Assembly: GCA_947378615.1 (NCBI GenBank)
Contig: CANCKV010000025.1
Span: 1 to 13,189, forward strand
Source of the DNA: Chitinophagaceae bacterium
GTDB lineage: Bacteria; Bacteroidota; Bacteroidia; Chitinophagales; Chitinophagaceae
Length of the DNA stretch: 13,189 nucleotides
Direction: 5' to 3'
Shown: positions 1 to 8,023 of the stretch, in pieces
How the letters are laid out: every line of letters begins with the position of its first letter
Numbering within the stretch: the stretch's first letter is position 1
The notes under the pieces: model-generated
What the model was told of the DNA's origin: nothing
The model's input: only the letters and a program-made list of their open reading frames with translations
Database searches by the model: none
Position numbers and translations under genes: made by a program

Positions 1-33
1 AAGAGGATTGAAATAATTTCAATCCTCTTTTTC
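1..33. terminator. Perfect 13-bp hairpin, intrinsic terminator
   Basis: Positions 1-13 pair perfectly with 17-29 around a TAA loop, and a run of five T (28-32) follows on the + strand. The T-run fits termination of a + strand gene lying left of the window. The hairpin also sits about 30 nt past the stop of the - strand T9SS gene, so it may act in both directions, but the bases beyond position 1 cannot be seen. Confidence 0.75.
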
Positions 34-58
34 ATCAATCAATTAATTTATATCAATC

Positions 59-1306
59 TTATTGTACAGCAATTGCTTTTACAACTCTAGCTACTCCATT
101 AGAAAGTTCTAATTGGTAAGTGCCTGCTTTAATTGAATTAGGCAAAGACAATTGAGACGTACCATTCACATTTAAGTAAGAAGATGAAACCCTTTGACCT
201 ACAACATTATAAATATTAACAGTGTATTTTCCTGCATCAAGACCTTCAATAAATAACTTTCTTCCAACTACAGGATTTGGATAAGCTTTTACTGCAGATG
301 AAAGAGTTGAAACTTTTACAACAGAACTATATTGATAAGAACCATCTGCATCAATAGATTTGATTCTATAATAATTAACGCTAGCTGGTTTTGAGTCAAT
401 AAAAGAATAACTACCACTCTTAGATGCAGAAACACTTGCTACAGTTGTAAAATCTACTCCATTTATTGATTTTTCAATGGAATAACTAACTGTATTGATT
501 TCATTCTCCACTTTCCAATTAATGACAGATTGACCACCCGATAGGTTAGCAATCAAGCTGCCAAATGAAACCGGAGTAAGATCTCCTGCAGACCCTGAGA
601 TTGTAATACGAGAAAATCCAAGTCCTTTTCCTGTTGCAGTTTTTGTGGAATTTGACATAGGAAGAAATCTGAAATAAAAGGTTTGTCCTTTATTTATAAC
701 AACATAAGGTACACTTATTCTATTTAATGTATAATCAGTTTTTACAATTGGAGAAATCTTAGCTTGACTTTTACCAGAGATAAGTAAAGTATAATTTACT
801 CCATCAGTAGAATAAAAATAACTTCCAGTACAACTAGTACCTCCACCACTAAAAATAGGAGCAACAATTTGAGTCACTGTAAAAGTTGAACTTGCTGTAA
901 AAGAAAATTCAATATATCTACTAGGGATTCCAAGTGTGTCACCACCTTCCCATGCTCCCACAGAAGCTGCAACAGGTAGGCTGCTAGTCATTCCTGTATC
1001 TGTTGGTGCAAATTCCCTAATGGAAAGAGCAGTATCAGCTGTATTACCCCAAGGAAGGTAAACAGATGTGCCGGCAACAGGCTTTAGGGTTTTGTAAAGC
1101 CCCATTTTAGCAAATGTGTATGGATTGGCAGTTAATACTTTTGATCCATAGTTGTAACCTGCTGAATCAAATGCAGAAGTAGGAAAACCAACTGGAACTT
1201 TAGTTGTGTTGGCCCATACAACAGAATCAGTTTGAGCAAATGAACCGTAGCTAACAAATATTGCAGTTAGCATAATAAACAAACGTAGAATAGAATTTGA
1301 CTTCAT
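59..1306 (-). CDS. Secreted T9SS type A sorting domain protein
   Basis: A 415-residue exported protein. Residues 1-24 form a signal peptide (basic start, hydrophobic LRLFIMLTAIF, probable cleavage after SFA). About 25-245 is an unrecognised beta-rich passenger with many Ser/Thr and Gly. About 246-335 looks like a fibronectin III/Ig-like beta module (SFGSLIA, INWKVENEINTVSYSIEKS, YYRIKSIDADG), a module common just before T9SS tails. About 338-415 is the type A sorting domain, beginning KAYPNPV and ending with GTYQLEL and VVKAIAVQ. By family knowledge, such a protein passes the Sec system, then the type IX translocon, and is released or anchored at the cell surface. The sorting tail is certain, but the passenger function is unknown. 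It is a single gene with its own terminator on the left and the terminator of the upstream transporter gene between them. Confidence 0.9.
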   Translation of the reverse strand: MKSNSILRLFIMLTAIFVSYGSFAQTDSVVWANTTKVPVGFPTSAFDSAGYNYGSKVLTANPYTFAKMGLYKTLKPVAGTSVYLPWGNTADTALSIREFAPTDTGMTSSLPVAASVGAWEGGDTLGIPSRYIEFSFTASSTFTVTQIVAPIFSGGGTSCTGSYFYSTDGVNYTLLISGKSQAKISPIVKTDYTLNRISVPYVVINKGQTFYFRFLPMSNSTKTATGKGLGFSRITISGSAGDLTPVSFGSLIANLSGGQSVINWKVENEINTVSYSIEKSINGVDFTTVASVSASKSGSYSFIDSKPASVNYYRIKSIDADGSYQYSSVVKVSTLSSAVKAYPNPVVGRKLFIEGLDAGKYTVNIYNVVGQRVSSSYLNVNGTSQLSLPNSIKAGTYQLELSNGVARVVKAIAVQ

Positions 1307-1448
1307 AACAGCATTTTTTAAATTAATAATTTTTTTATTTCGGGTGTAAAAGTATTTATATTGAAATCTTTACCATCCTGCTCTATCCTGTACTGTATTT
1401 TTTTTAATTAGATTCAAAAAATACTAACTAATTGAATGTCTAAAAATA

Positions 1449-1498
1449 TTAAATCCATAAAATTCTGAAAATCATTTTTCAGGATTTTATGGATTTAG
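1449..1498 (-). terminator. Long hairpin terminator of the AceTr transporter gene
   Basis: Arm 1451-1471 pairs with 1476-1496 over 21 positions, all Watson-Crick except one T-G wobble, around a 4-nt loop. One further A-T pair and one wobble extend it to 1449-1498. Read on the - strand it lies about 25 nt after the stop at 1524, and AATATTTTTAG follows it. The stem is longer than a usual intrinsic terminator, but position and trailing Ts fit that role. Confidence 0.7.
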
Positions 1499-1523
1499 AA
1501 AATAAATAGAAATTCATACAAAA

Positions 1524-2114
1524 TTATCTTTGAACAGGTCCTAATGGCAACAATGTCTTACCATAAACTTCATTCAACAAAGACGCAACTCCGGTATAAA
1601 TAGCAGAACCTCCACAAACAATACCTTCGTAGCCCGTAAATACCTTAATTGTAGCATTACCTGTAGCATCACCAATTGCCAATAAGAAAAATAAAACAGT
1701 AAGGCTAGCAAAAACAAATTGCAATGCTTTACTAATTCGAAGTGTGCCAATAAATAAAAGTGCGGTAAAAATTCCCCACATAACAAGGTAGGCAATCTTA
1801 GCGGTTTCGGAGGTAGCTGTTACTCCCCAACCAAGTTTTGGCATAACAATCATTGCCACAAGTGATAGCCAAAAGAAACCATAAGAGGTGAAGGCTGTCA
1901 AACCAAAAGTGTTGTTCTTTTTGGCTTCCATGATTCCTGCAATGACCTGTGCAATTCCCCCATAGAAAATTCCCATAGCTAGAATCATTGAATTTAATTC
2001 ATAAATACCTGCATTATGCAAGTTTAATAAAACTGTTGTCATTCCAAAGGCAAGCAAACCCAATGGCGCTGGATTAGCCGTTGAGTCTTTAATTGTGATC
2101 GTAGATTGATCCAT
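1524..2114 (-). CDS. GPR1/FUN34/YaaH (AceTr) family acetate/succinate transporter
   Basis: A 196-residue inner-membrane protein, close to the length of E. coli SatP (188). After a short hydrophilic start it carries the family signature NPAPLGL at about residues 15-21, followed by [19 protein letters not shown], and then six hydrophobic segments by eye ending near [10 protein letters not shown]. Family members move acetate and succinate with protons, or act as channels, so uptake of short monocarboxylates is the likely role. The start at 2114 gives the normal spacing to the NPAPLG motif. A hairpin (2122-2144) lies just before the start codon and a strong terminator follows the gene, so it appears to be transcribed alone. 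It is divergent from the DedA gene. The substrate is inferred from the family only. Confidence 0.9.
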   Translation of the reverse strand: MDQSTITIKDSTANPAPLGLLAFGMTTVLLNLHNAGIYELNSMILAMGIFYGGIAQVIAGIMEAKKNNTFGLTAFTSYGFFWLSLVAMIVMPKLGWGVTATSETAKIAYLVMWGIFTALLFIGTLRISKALQFVFASLTVLFFLLAIGDATGNATIKVFTGYEGIVCGGSAIYTGVASLLNEVYGKTLLPLGPVQR

Positions 2115-2121
2115 AAATAAT

Positions 2122-2144
2122 CGTTTTTAGTGTTAATAAAAACG
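2122..2144 (-). promoter_or_regulatory. Leader hairpin or operator before the AceTr gene
   Basis: CGTTTTTA (2122-2129) and TAAAAACG (2137-2144) form an 8-bp perfect inverted repeat with a 7-nt spacer, ending 7 nt before the ATG at 2114. In RNA it would be a short hairpin over the ribosome entry zone. In DNA it could be a dimeric regulator site. The site is visible, but both roles are inference. Confidence 0.35.
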
Positions 2145-2410
2145 CTAAGATATTTTTTTACAATTAATTTTACAATAAAATTTTGAAATTATTATTTCGA
2201 TAATCATTCTGAGGGCATCAATGACAAATTTTTTGATTAAAAAAGGAAATGAATTGCCATATATTTATCATCGTTCAAATTAACCTACTCGTCATCGAAA
2301 CCCGTTTGAACTTCCTCATTTTTAATTAAATTTTCTGCTTGTTATTAATTGTATAATTAATTACTGTTTCTTTACATCCGAAGAAGGAAAATAAAACTTA
2401 CACATTAATT
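2145..2410. other. Divergent intergenic region between AceTr and DedA genes
   Basis: A/T-rich spacer without a supportable ORF. The only structure I see is GTTCAAA (2273-2279) inverted as TTTGAAC (2305-2311) with a 25-nt spacer, which could be a regulator site but could also be chance in this base composition. No clear TTG/TAnnTTTG Bacteroidota promoter pair was found for either gene. Confidence 0.3.
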
Positions 2411-3094
2411 ATGATTGCATCAATATTATTATTCAAATTACACGAGTTATTACAACCACAATTTTATATAGATAATGGTGGACTTTGGTTATTACTCCTC
2501 ATCATATTTGCTGAAACCGGCTTATTTGTAGGGTTCTTCTTTCCGGGTGACTCACTCCTATTTGTTGCGGGAATATTCAGTAATAAATTGGCTGCTTATT
2601 TATATGACACTCAAAATAATTTCCTCAATTTATTGATGATAATTATTCTTACTGCCATTGCAGGTATCATTGGTAATACAACAGGCTATTTATTTGGGAA
2701 AAAAATAGGACCTGCTATGTTTCATTGGAAAGACAATATTCTTTTCAAAAAGAAGTATTTGCATCAGGCACATGACTTTTATGAGAAATATGGTGGTGGA
2801 GCGGTTGTTTTTGCTCGTTTTGTTCCGATTGTTAGGACTTTCGCACCGATTGTAGCTGGAATTGTAGAAATGGACAATAAGAAGTTTACATTCTTTAACA
2901 TTATTGGATGTATTGCATGGGTAGGAAGTATGTTGGCAGGAGGTCATTATCTCGACAAGTTCTTTATGGAGCATTACAATTTTGATATTAAGAAACATCT
3001 AGAAGTAATTGTTTTAGGCATCGTATTTATCACAACTGCACCAGTGATTATTAAAATGGTATTTGGGAAAGTGAAGTCCTCAACCTTAAAATAA
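2411..3094 (+). CDS. DedA family (VTT domain) inner-membrane protein
   Basis: A 227-residue polytopic membrane protein of normal DedA length. Visible family signatures in order: the acidic E35 in the first re-entrant segment (FAETGLF), the FPGDSLL motif at 44-50, GNTTGYLFGKKIG at 88-100, and the conserved arginine motif FARFVPIVRTFAPIVAG at 134-150 containing R136 and R142. A final hydrophobic segment lies near 196-218 and the tail is basic. DedA proteins are proton-dependent membrane proteins; some recycle undecaprenyl phosphate or phosphatidylethanolamine across the inner membrane, and this one could do either. It is the first of four genes on the + strand, with 86 nt before the next gene. 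I see no terminator between, so co-transcription is possible but unproven. Confidence 0.92.
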   Translation: MIASILLFKLHELLQPQFYIDNGGLWLLLLIIFAETGLFVGFFFPGDSLLFVAGIFSNKLAAYLYDTQNNFLNLLMIIILTAIAGIIGNTTGYLFGKKIGPAMFHWKDNILFKKKYLHQAHDFYEKYGGGAVVFARFVPIVRTFAPIVAGIVEMDNKKFTFFNIIGCIAWVGSMLAGGHYLDKFFMEHYNFDIKKHLEVIVLGIVFITTAPVIIKMVFGKVKSSTLK

Positions 3095-3180
3095 TTCGAC
3101 AAATATTTTTTAGCATTTCCGTTTACATTTTTTCATGAAGTGTTACTTATTAATTACCACTTATCATTCATTGTATAATT

Positions 3181-4413
3181 ATGGATAAAAAACAGCCAGG
3201 GGTATTTTCGCTGACCGTAATTGTAGGTGCATTAGGCTTTTTTGTTGATGTTTACGATCTCCTTCTTTTTGGCATAGTTCGTAAACCAAGCCTTAAGGAA
3301 TTAGGCTTGTCTCCACAAGAAATTTTGTCTCAAGGAGAATTTATCATTAGCATGCAAATGATTGGGCTTGTTGTAGGCGGTATTATTTGGGGAATTCTAG
3401 GTGATAAAAAAGGAAGACTGAGTGTATTATTCGGCTCAATACTTATTTATTCATTGGCAAATATTGCAAATGGCATGGTGATCAACGTAACACAATATAC
3501 TGTTATGCGTTTTATTGCAGGAATTGGTTTGGCAGGAGAATTAGGGGCTAGTATTACATTAGTGAGTGAAATGTTGCCAAAGGAAAAAAGAGGGATAGCG
3601 GCTTCAATTATTGCGAGTGTGGGTGTTTTTGGAGCTGTAGCAGCATTCTTTGTTTATAAATTCTTTGGTGATTGGCGATTATGCTTTTATATAGGTGGAG
3701 GGATGGGATTATTATTGTTGATTTTGAGGGTTAGTATCTTCGAAAGTGGATTATTCGATGAATTAAAACACCAAAATATAGAAAGGGGAAGCCTTAGAAT
3801 GCTATTTAATAAGCGAGAAAGAGTACTCAGATACATTAAGGGAGTCATGATTGGATTGCCTGTTTGGTATGTTATTGGTATTCTAATTACTTTTTCAGAT
3901 GAGTTTGGGAAAAGATTTGGTATTAATAATATAGATCCCGGCAAGGCAATCATGTATCAATACATAGCTATTAGTATTGGAGATATGACTGCAGGACTAT
4001 TGAGTAATTATCTTAAAAGCCGAAAGAAAGCACTGTTTACTTTTTATGGTATCTGCTCATTCTTTATCATTTTATTCTTTTGTCAACATGGCGGCAATGC
4101 GAATACCATGTATTTATTAATTGGATGTTTGGGATTTGGTTCAGGAATTTCTGTATTGTATATCACAATGAGTGCAGAACAATTTGGTACGAATCTTCGT
4201 GCTACTACTGCGATTTCCATTCCAAATATTGTAAGAGGATTCTTGCCATTGATGATTTTATTGTTCAAAGGAATACGCTATTTTACAAATGATAATTACC
4301 TTTTAAGTGCTGAAATTACAGGTGCAATTATAATGTCTATAGCTATTTTTTCTGCCTATCATATCAAAGAAACCTTTGGAGATGACCTTAATTTTATTGA
4401 ATCAAACAACTAA
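3181..4413 (+). CDS. MFS transporter, first of a tandem paralogous pair
   Basis: A 410-residue, probably 12-helix major facilitator. The loop 2-3 motif A is GILGDKKGR at residues 71-79. Helix 4 carries RFIAGIGLAGELGASITLVSE, the pattern seen in metabolite:proton symporters of the sugar/organic-acid type. The first helix holds two acidic residues (FVDVYDLLLF). The C-terminal half has a distinctive AEQFGTNLRAT followed by IPNIVRG, shared with its neighbour. It probably moves a small anionic metabolite with protons across the inner membrane, and nothing in the sequence identifies the substrate. The gene 33 nt downstream is a paralog (about 60 % identical by eye), so the two are probably one transcript made by tandem duplication. 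The start at 3181 leaves a short cytoplasmic tail before helix 1. Confidence 0.9.
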   Translation: MDKKQPGVFSLTVIVGALGFFVDVYDLLLFGIVRKPSLKELGLSPQEILSQGEFIISMQMIGLVVGGIIWGILGDKKGRLSVLFGSILIYSLANIANGMVINVTQYTVMRFIAGIGLAGELGASITLVSEMLPKEKRGIAASIIASVGVFGAVAAFFVYKFFGDWRLCFYIGGGMGLLLLILRVSIFESGLFDELKHQNIERGSLRMLFNKRERVLRYIKGVMIGLPVWYVIGILITFSDEFGKRFGINNIDPGKAIMYQYIAISIGDMTAGLLSNYLKSRKKALFTFYGICSFFIILFFCQHGGNANTMYLLIGCLGFGSGISVLYITMSAEQFGTNLRATTAISIPNIVRGFLPLMILLFKGIRYFTNDNYLLSAEITGAIIMSIAIFSAYHIKETFGDDLNFIESNN

Positions 4414-4445
4414 TCACTAACAACTAACTACTATATTTTTGCTTT

Positions 4446-5675
4446 ATGAATCAATCAACAACAAAAACAAGGGTACTGACACTTGCTATCGTAGTGGCTG
4501 CACTTGGTTATTTCGTAGATATTTATGACTTACTTCTTTTTGGAATCATACGAAAGCCTAGTCTTATTTCCTTAGGACTAACTCCTGAACAGGTTTTGAC
4601 TGAAGGAGAAAAAATTATCAGTATTCAAATGATTGGTTTGTTGTTAGGTGGGTTTATATGGGGAATAATGGGCGACAAGAAGGGAAGATTAAGTGTTTTA
4701 TTTGGCTCAATTTTCCTTTATTCCATTGCTAATATTGCCAATGGGATGGTCGCAAATGTAAATCAGTATGCATGGTGTCGGTTTATTGCAGGCATTGGTT
4801 TGGCAGGAGAATTAGGAGCAGGAATTACTCTTGTGAGTGAGCTAGTTTCGAAGGAAAAAAGAGGAATTGCTACTTCATTAGTTGCAGGAGTAGGATTGAC
4901 AGGGGCAGTATTTGCCTATTTCATGAAACAAACTATTCACGATTGGCGATGGTGTTATTATATTGGAGGAGGGATGGGCTTTCTATTATTATTATTAAGG
5001 GTTTCAGTATTTGAAAGTGGTATATATACTTCAGTAAAGGAAAGTGAAGTTCAAAAGGGGAATCTTTTCATGCTTTTCAATCGTTGGGAACGCTTTTTAA
5101 GATACCTAAAATGTATTGCAATTGGATTACCTACGTGGTTTGTAATAGGCATTTTAATTAGTTTCTCGGATAAGTTTGGTACTGTTTTGGGAATAAAAGA
5201 AGCTGTTGATCCAGGAAAATCAATAATGATTGCCTATGTCGGAATTTCTATTGGTGATGTGCTCATCGGATTTATCAGTCAGTGGCTTCGAAGTAGGAAA
5301 AAAGCTCTATATATCTTTTATGGGTTTACCATCCTATCAATGTTCGTGTACTTTCATCAAGTAAATGGAACGGCTACAGAAATGTATTTAATCTGCGGAT
5401 TACTTGGTTTCTCAACAGGTTTCTGGGCAATATTTGTAACGATGGGTGCCGAACAGTTCGGTACTAATCTTCGGGCTACTGCTGCTACTACCATTCCAAA
5501 CATTGTTAGAGGTACTCTACCACTGATAATTTTCTTATTCAAATGGCTTCGTGAGACAACGGATTTCATAACAGGTGCATCTATAACGGGAGCAATCTGT
5601 GTAGTATTAGGTCTTTCTGCGGTTTATTTTAGTAAAGAAACCTTTGGAAAAGATCTAAATTTCATCGAGTATTAA
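4446..5675 (+). CDS. MFS transporter, second of a tandem paralogous pair
   Basis: A 409-residue, 12-helix major facilitator closely related to the preceding gene over the whole length, with the same motif A (GIMGDKKGR), helix 4 (RFIAGIGLAGELGAGITLVSE), C-terminal AEQFGTNLRAT and closing KETFGKDLNFIEY. Differences cluster in helix 5-6 and in the loops, as expected if the two proteins diverged in substrate or partner. Between the genes lies a short A/T-rich gap containing TATTTTTGC three bases before the ATG. This matches the Bacteroidota -10-like TAnnTTTG, but there is no -33 partner at the right distance, so an own promoter is only a possibility. A small hairpin follows the gene. Transport with protons of an organic anion is the best family-level guess. 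Confidence 0.9.
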   Translation: MNQSTTKTRVLTLAIVVAALGYFVDIYDLLLFGIIRKPSLISLGLTPEQVLTEGEKIISIQMIGLLLGGFIWGIMGDKKGRLSVLFGSIFLYSIANIANGMVANVNQYAWCRFIAGIGLAGELGAGITLVSELVSKEKRGIATSLVAGVGLTGAVFAYFMKQTIHDWRWCYYIGGGMGFLLLLLRVSVFESGIYTSVKESEVQKGNLFMLFNRWERFLRYLKCIAIGLPTWFVIGILISFSDKFGTVLGIKEAVDPGKSIMIAYVGISIGDVLIGFISQWLRSRKKALYIFYGFTILSMFVYFHQVNGTATEMYLICGLLGFSTGFWAIFVTMGAEQFGTNLRATAATTIPNIVRGTLPLIIFLFKWLRETTDFITGASITGAICVVLGLSAVYFSKETFGKDLNFIEY

Positions 5676-5715
5676 TCTTGGATAAACATTTTTATTCTCT
5701 GATTGTCATCCTATG

Positions 5716-5737
5716 ACCCTACCACTTAAGGGTTTTT
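5716..5737 (+). terminator. Weak hairpin plus T-run after the MFS pair
   Basis: ACCCT (5716-5720) pairs with AGGGT (5729-5733) around an 8-nt loop, followed directly by a T-run (5733-5737). The stem is only 5 bp, so termination may be partial. It separates the MFS pair from the glycosyltransferase gene. Confidence 0.4.
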
Positions 5738-5792
5738 GCAGTTCCCTAACATATACTTGCAGTTAATTAATTATTTAGGTTAAGCATTAATT

Positions 5793-6872
5793 ATGATGAA
5801 CGAGGGAACTAATGTTGATGAAATAAAAGCAACGGAGGATAATACTAAACCTGTAAAAGTATTAATCATACGATTTTCTTCAATTGGAGATATTGTTTTG
5901 GCATCTCCTGTGATTAGATGTGTTAAGGAACAGTTACCAAATGCAGTAGTTCATTTCTTAAGCAAAAAAACATTTAAGGCTGTTACTGAGGCAAACCCAT
6001 ACATCGATAAGTTTTTTTATTTTTCTAAAGATTTCAATGAATTGATAAAAGAATTAAAGAAAGAGAAGTATGACTATATAATTGATCTACATAAGAACTT
6101 TAGAACACAAAAGATAAAGCACTATTTAAAAGCAAAGTCTTTCACTTATAAAAAAGAATCTATTTCAAAGTTTTTATTGACAAAGCTAAATATCAATACG
6201 ATGAGTGGTCGGCATATAACCGAACGTAGTCTTGATACTGTAGCCCCCCTTGGTATTATTAATGATGAGAAAGGGCTCGATTACTTTATCCCCTCTACTA
6301 TTAATGTTTCTGTTGCCGATCTTCCTGCCCCACATCAGTTTGGTTTTATTGCAATTGTAATCGGGGCATCCTATCATACTAAAAAACTTCCTATTGGCAA
6401 GTTACAGGAGCTTTGTACATTTATAAATTATCCAATTGTATTGATTGGCGGTAAAGAGGATTCGAATCATGGAGTTGAAATTGCTAAGATTGATCCAATT
6501 AAAATATATAATGCTTGTGGAAAGTTTAGCTTGAATGAATCTGCTTGGTTGGTAAAGCAGTCCAAATTGGTCATTTCTCATGATACAGGTCTTCAATACA
6601 TTGCTTGTGCATTTAACAAAAAAGTCCTAGCGATTTGGGGTGCTACTTCGCCTAAATTAGATGTAGAGCCCTATTATGGTAAAAGTCAATTACAGTACTC
6701 AACATCACCTATGTACAAAAATTTTATTGTTCCTGATTTAAGCTGTCAACCATGTAGCAATTTTGGTTCAAAGAAATGTCCGAAGGGGCATTTTAAATGT
6801 ATGAAGAATCAAGATGTAAAACTGATAGCTGATTCAGCGATAAAAATGTTAGGGATAAATAATAAAGAATAA
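5793..6872 (+). CDS. Glycosyltransferase family 9 (heptosyltransferase-like)
   Basis: A 359-residue GT-B enzyme of the ADP-heptose:LPS heptosyltransferase family. The N-terminal domain starts at about residue 23 with VLIIRFSSIGDIVLASPVIR, the family's first strand and glycine loop with the conserved D33. The C-terminal donor domain has IGGKEDS near 225 and the signature HDTG at 263-266 followed by IWGATSPKLD. A cysteine cluster near the end (C318, C321, C329, C336) is common in Bacteroidota GT9 proteins and may bind a metal or be structural. Residues 1-22 are a hydrophilic extension before the fold. No other ATG lies between, so I keep the ATG-ATG start. The predicted role is transfer of a heptose or related sugar to the LPS core at the cytoplasmic face, with the exact sugar unknown. 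Confidence 0.9.
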   Translation: MMNEGTNVDEIKATEDNTKPVKVLIIRFSSIGDIVLASPVIRCVKEQLPNAVVHFLSKKTFKAVTEANPYIDKFFYFSKDFNELIKELKKEKYDYIIDLHKNFRTQKIKHYLKAKSFTYKKESISKFLLTKLNINTMSGRHITERSLDTVAPLGIINDEKGLDYFIPSTINVSVADLPAPHQFGFIAIVIGASYHTKKLPIGKLQELCTFINYPIVLIGGKEDSNHGVEIAKIDPIKIYNACGKFSLNESAWLVKQSKLVISHDTGLQYIACAFNKKVLAIWGATSPKLDVEPYYGKSQLQYSTSPMYKNFIVPDLSCQPCSNFGSKKCPKGHFKCMKNQDVKLIADSAIKMLGINNKE

Positions 6873-6915
6873 TCCAAAAAAAATAATTAGAATAAATTAG
6901 TGCAGAAGATTGTAT

Positions 6916-6938
6916 TAAAGAAATAAAAAGTTTCTTTA
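6916..6938. terminator. A/T-only hairpin between convergent genes
   Basis: TAAAGAAA (6916-6923) pairs with TTTCTTTA (6931-6938) around a 7-nt loop. It lies between the stops of the convergent glycosyltransferase (+) and small T9SS gene (-) and could serve both. The stem is nearly all A-T, so the call is weak. Confidence 0.35.
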
Positions 6939-7271
6939 TTATTTGAGTATTTGAAATTTCCCACTTTCTTCAATATTTCCAGAAGCATCCCTTAATTGAT
7001 AGACATAAAGTCCTCTATAAAAATTATCAAGAGATATAGATATCTTACTACTATTTACTTGTTGGCTAATTAATTTCTTACCGAGGAAATTGTAAATCTG
7101 CAAGGTATAAGATGCATCGTTATTTTTGAACTCAAAGTAAATGACAGTTGTTGCGGGGTTTGGATAAAAGCGAGAAACTTTAATGATACCTTCATTCGTA
7201 GGTTCTACTACAGCAGCCTTTATGCCAAAGCAGAAACTTAATAAAATGATGATAAAACAGAATTTTCTCAT
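6939..7271 (-). CDS. Small exported protein consisting of a T9SS type A sorting domain
   Basis: A 110-residue protein. Residues 1-19 form a signal peptide (MRKF, hydrophobic core, cleavage near IKA). After about a dozen residues the rest is a type A T9SS sorting domain: VSRFYPNPATTVIYFEF, LQIYNFLGKKLISQQV, DNFYRGLYVYQLRD and a final GKFQILK strand. There is no room for a passenger domain. Either this is the remnant of a larger secreted protein, or a stand-alone sorting domain exported as such. The preceding sequence up to the peroxiredoxin terminator has no in-frame passenger, so a recent frameshift is not evident. GTAAAAGTA, also seen before the other T9SS gene, lies 19 nt ahead of the start. 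Sorting-domain identity is strong, and function is unknown. Confidence 0.85.
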   Translation of the reverse strand: MRKFCFIIILLSFCFGIKAAVVEPTNEGIIKVSRFYPNPATTVIYFEFKNNDASYTLQIYNFLGKKLISQQVNSSKISISLDNFYRGLYVYQLRDASGNIEESGKFQILK

Positions 7272-7332
7272 TGCTTAATTATAAACTTTTGTAAAAGTAA
7301 TATTTCAATTTGAATTAAAGCACAATTAAAAT

Positions 7333-7360
7333 AAAAAAAACAGGTTTTAACACCTGTTTT
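7333..7360 (-). terminator. Intrinsic terminator of the peroxiredoxin gene
   Basis: AAAACAGGT (7337-7345) pairs with ACCTGTTTT (7352-7360) around a 6-nt loop. On the - strand the stem is followed by a run of Ts (the eight As at 7333-7340). It lies about 30 nt after the stop at 7392 and isolates the peroxiredoxin gene from the small T9SS gene. Confidence 0.8.
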
Positions 7361-7391
7361 AATCATTTAAAGTTAAAAAAAGTGATTTATA

Positions 7392-7865
7392 CTAGCTTAA
7401 ACTCTTCAAAGTTTCTTGAATTGCTGTAAAACTAGGTAAATCCGCAGGAGATGCAGTGACTTCTGCATATTTAATTACGCCCTCTTTATCAATTACAAAT
7501 GCAGACCTTTTACTAACTCCTTGCATTCCAAAAGCGGGAAATGTTTCATATAATACATCATAAGCTTTTGAAGCATCCTTATTAAAATCACTTAATAATT
7601 GGAAATTCAGGTTTTGTTCTTTCTTGAATTTATCCAACGTAAAAAGACTATCAACAGAAATTCCAAAAACTATTGCATCTGTATTGTTATATAGAGAAAT
7701 ATTATCTCTAATATTACATAACTCTGCTGTACATACGCCTGTAAAAGCAAGAGGGAAAAACAGAAGAACTACATTTTTTCCTTTAAGTGAAGAAAGAGTA
7801 ACAGATTGTTTGTCACTGTCAAAAAGTGTAAAATCGGGTGCACTTGTGCCAATTGAAATACTCAT
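7392..7865 (-). CDS. Peroxiredoxin, AhpE/BCP-like
   Basis: A 157-residue thiol peroxidase of the AhpC/TSA fold, complete and of normal length. The active-site loop reads FFPLAFTGVCTAELC: P38, T42 and peroxidatic C45 make the universal PxxxTxxC motif, and R120 in SKRSAFVID fits the conserved arginine. C50 lies five residues after C45, the same spacing as the resolving cysteine of E. coli BCP, whereas the surrounding sequence (PLAFTG, ELCNIRDN) resembles AhpE. It would reduce hydrogen peroxide or organic hydroperoxides in the cytoplasm, with reducing partner unknown. No signal peptide. It has its own terminator and no adjacent thioredoxin or OxyR-type regulator in view. Confidence 0.93.
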   Translation of the reverse strand: MSISIGTSAPDFTLFDSDKQSVTLSSLKGKNVVLLFFPLAFTGVCTAELCNIRDNISLYNNTDAIVFGISVDSLFTLDKFKKEQNLNFQLLSDFNKDASKAYDVLYETFPAFGMQGVSKRSAFVIDKEGVIKYAEVTASPADLPSFTAIQETLKSLS

Positions 7866-8023
7866 AAAATTGATTTAATTTAAATTTTAAGCTGTTAAAT
7901 AAATATTGATTTAAAATTGTTTGAAATATTCTAACAAAAACTAACTTATAAAGTTGTGAAATAACAAAATAAAAAGAGTGGCTTTAAATAAAAAGAATTT
8001 GAAATAAAAAATCCTATGGCATT

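Noticed and set aside
1574..1795. 73-codon - strand frame inside the AceTr gene
   Set aside because: Same strand, different frame, hydrophobic only because the overlapping gene encodes membrane helices.
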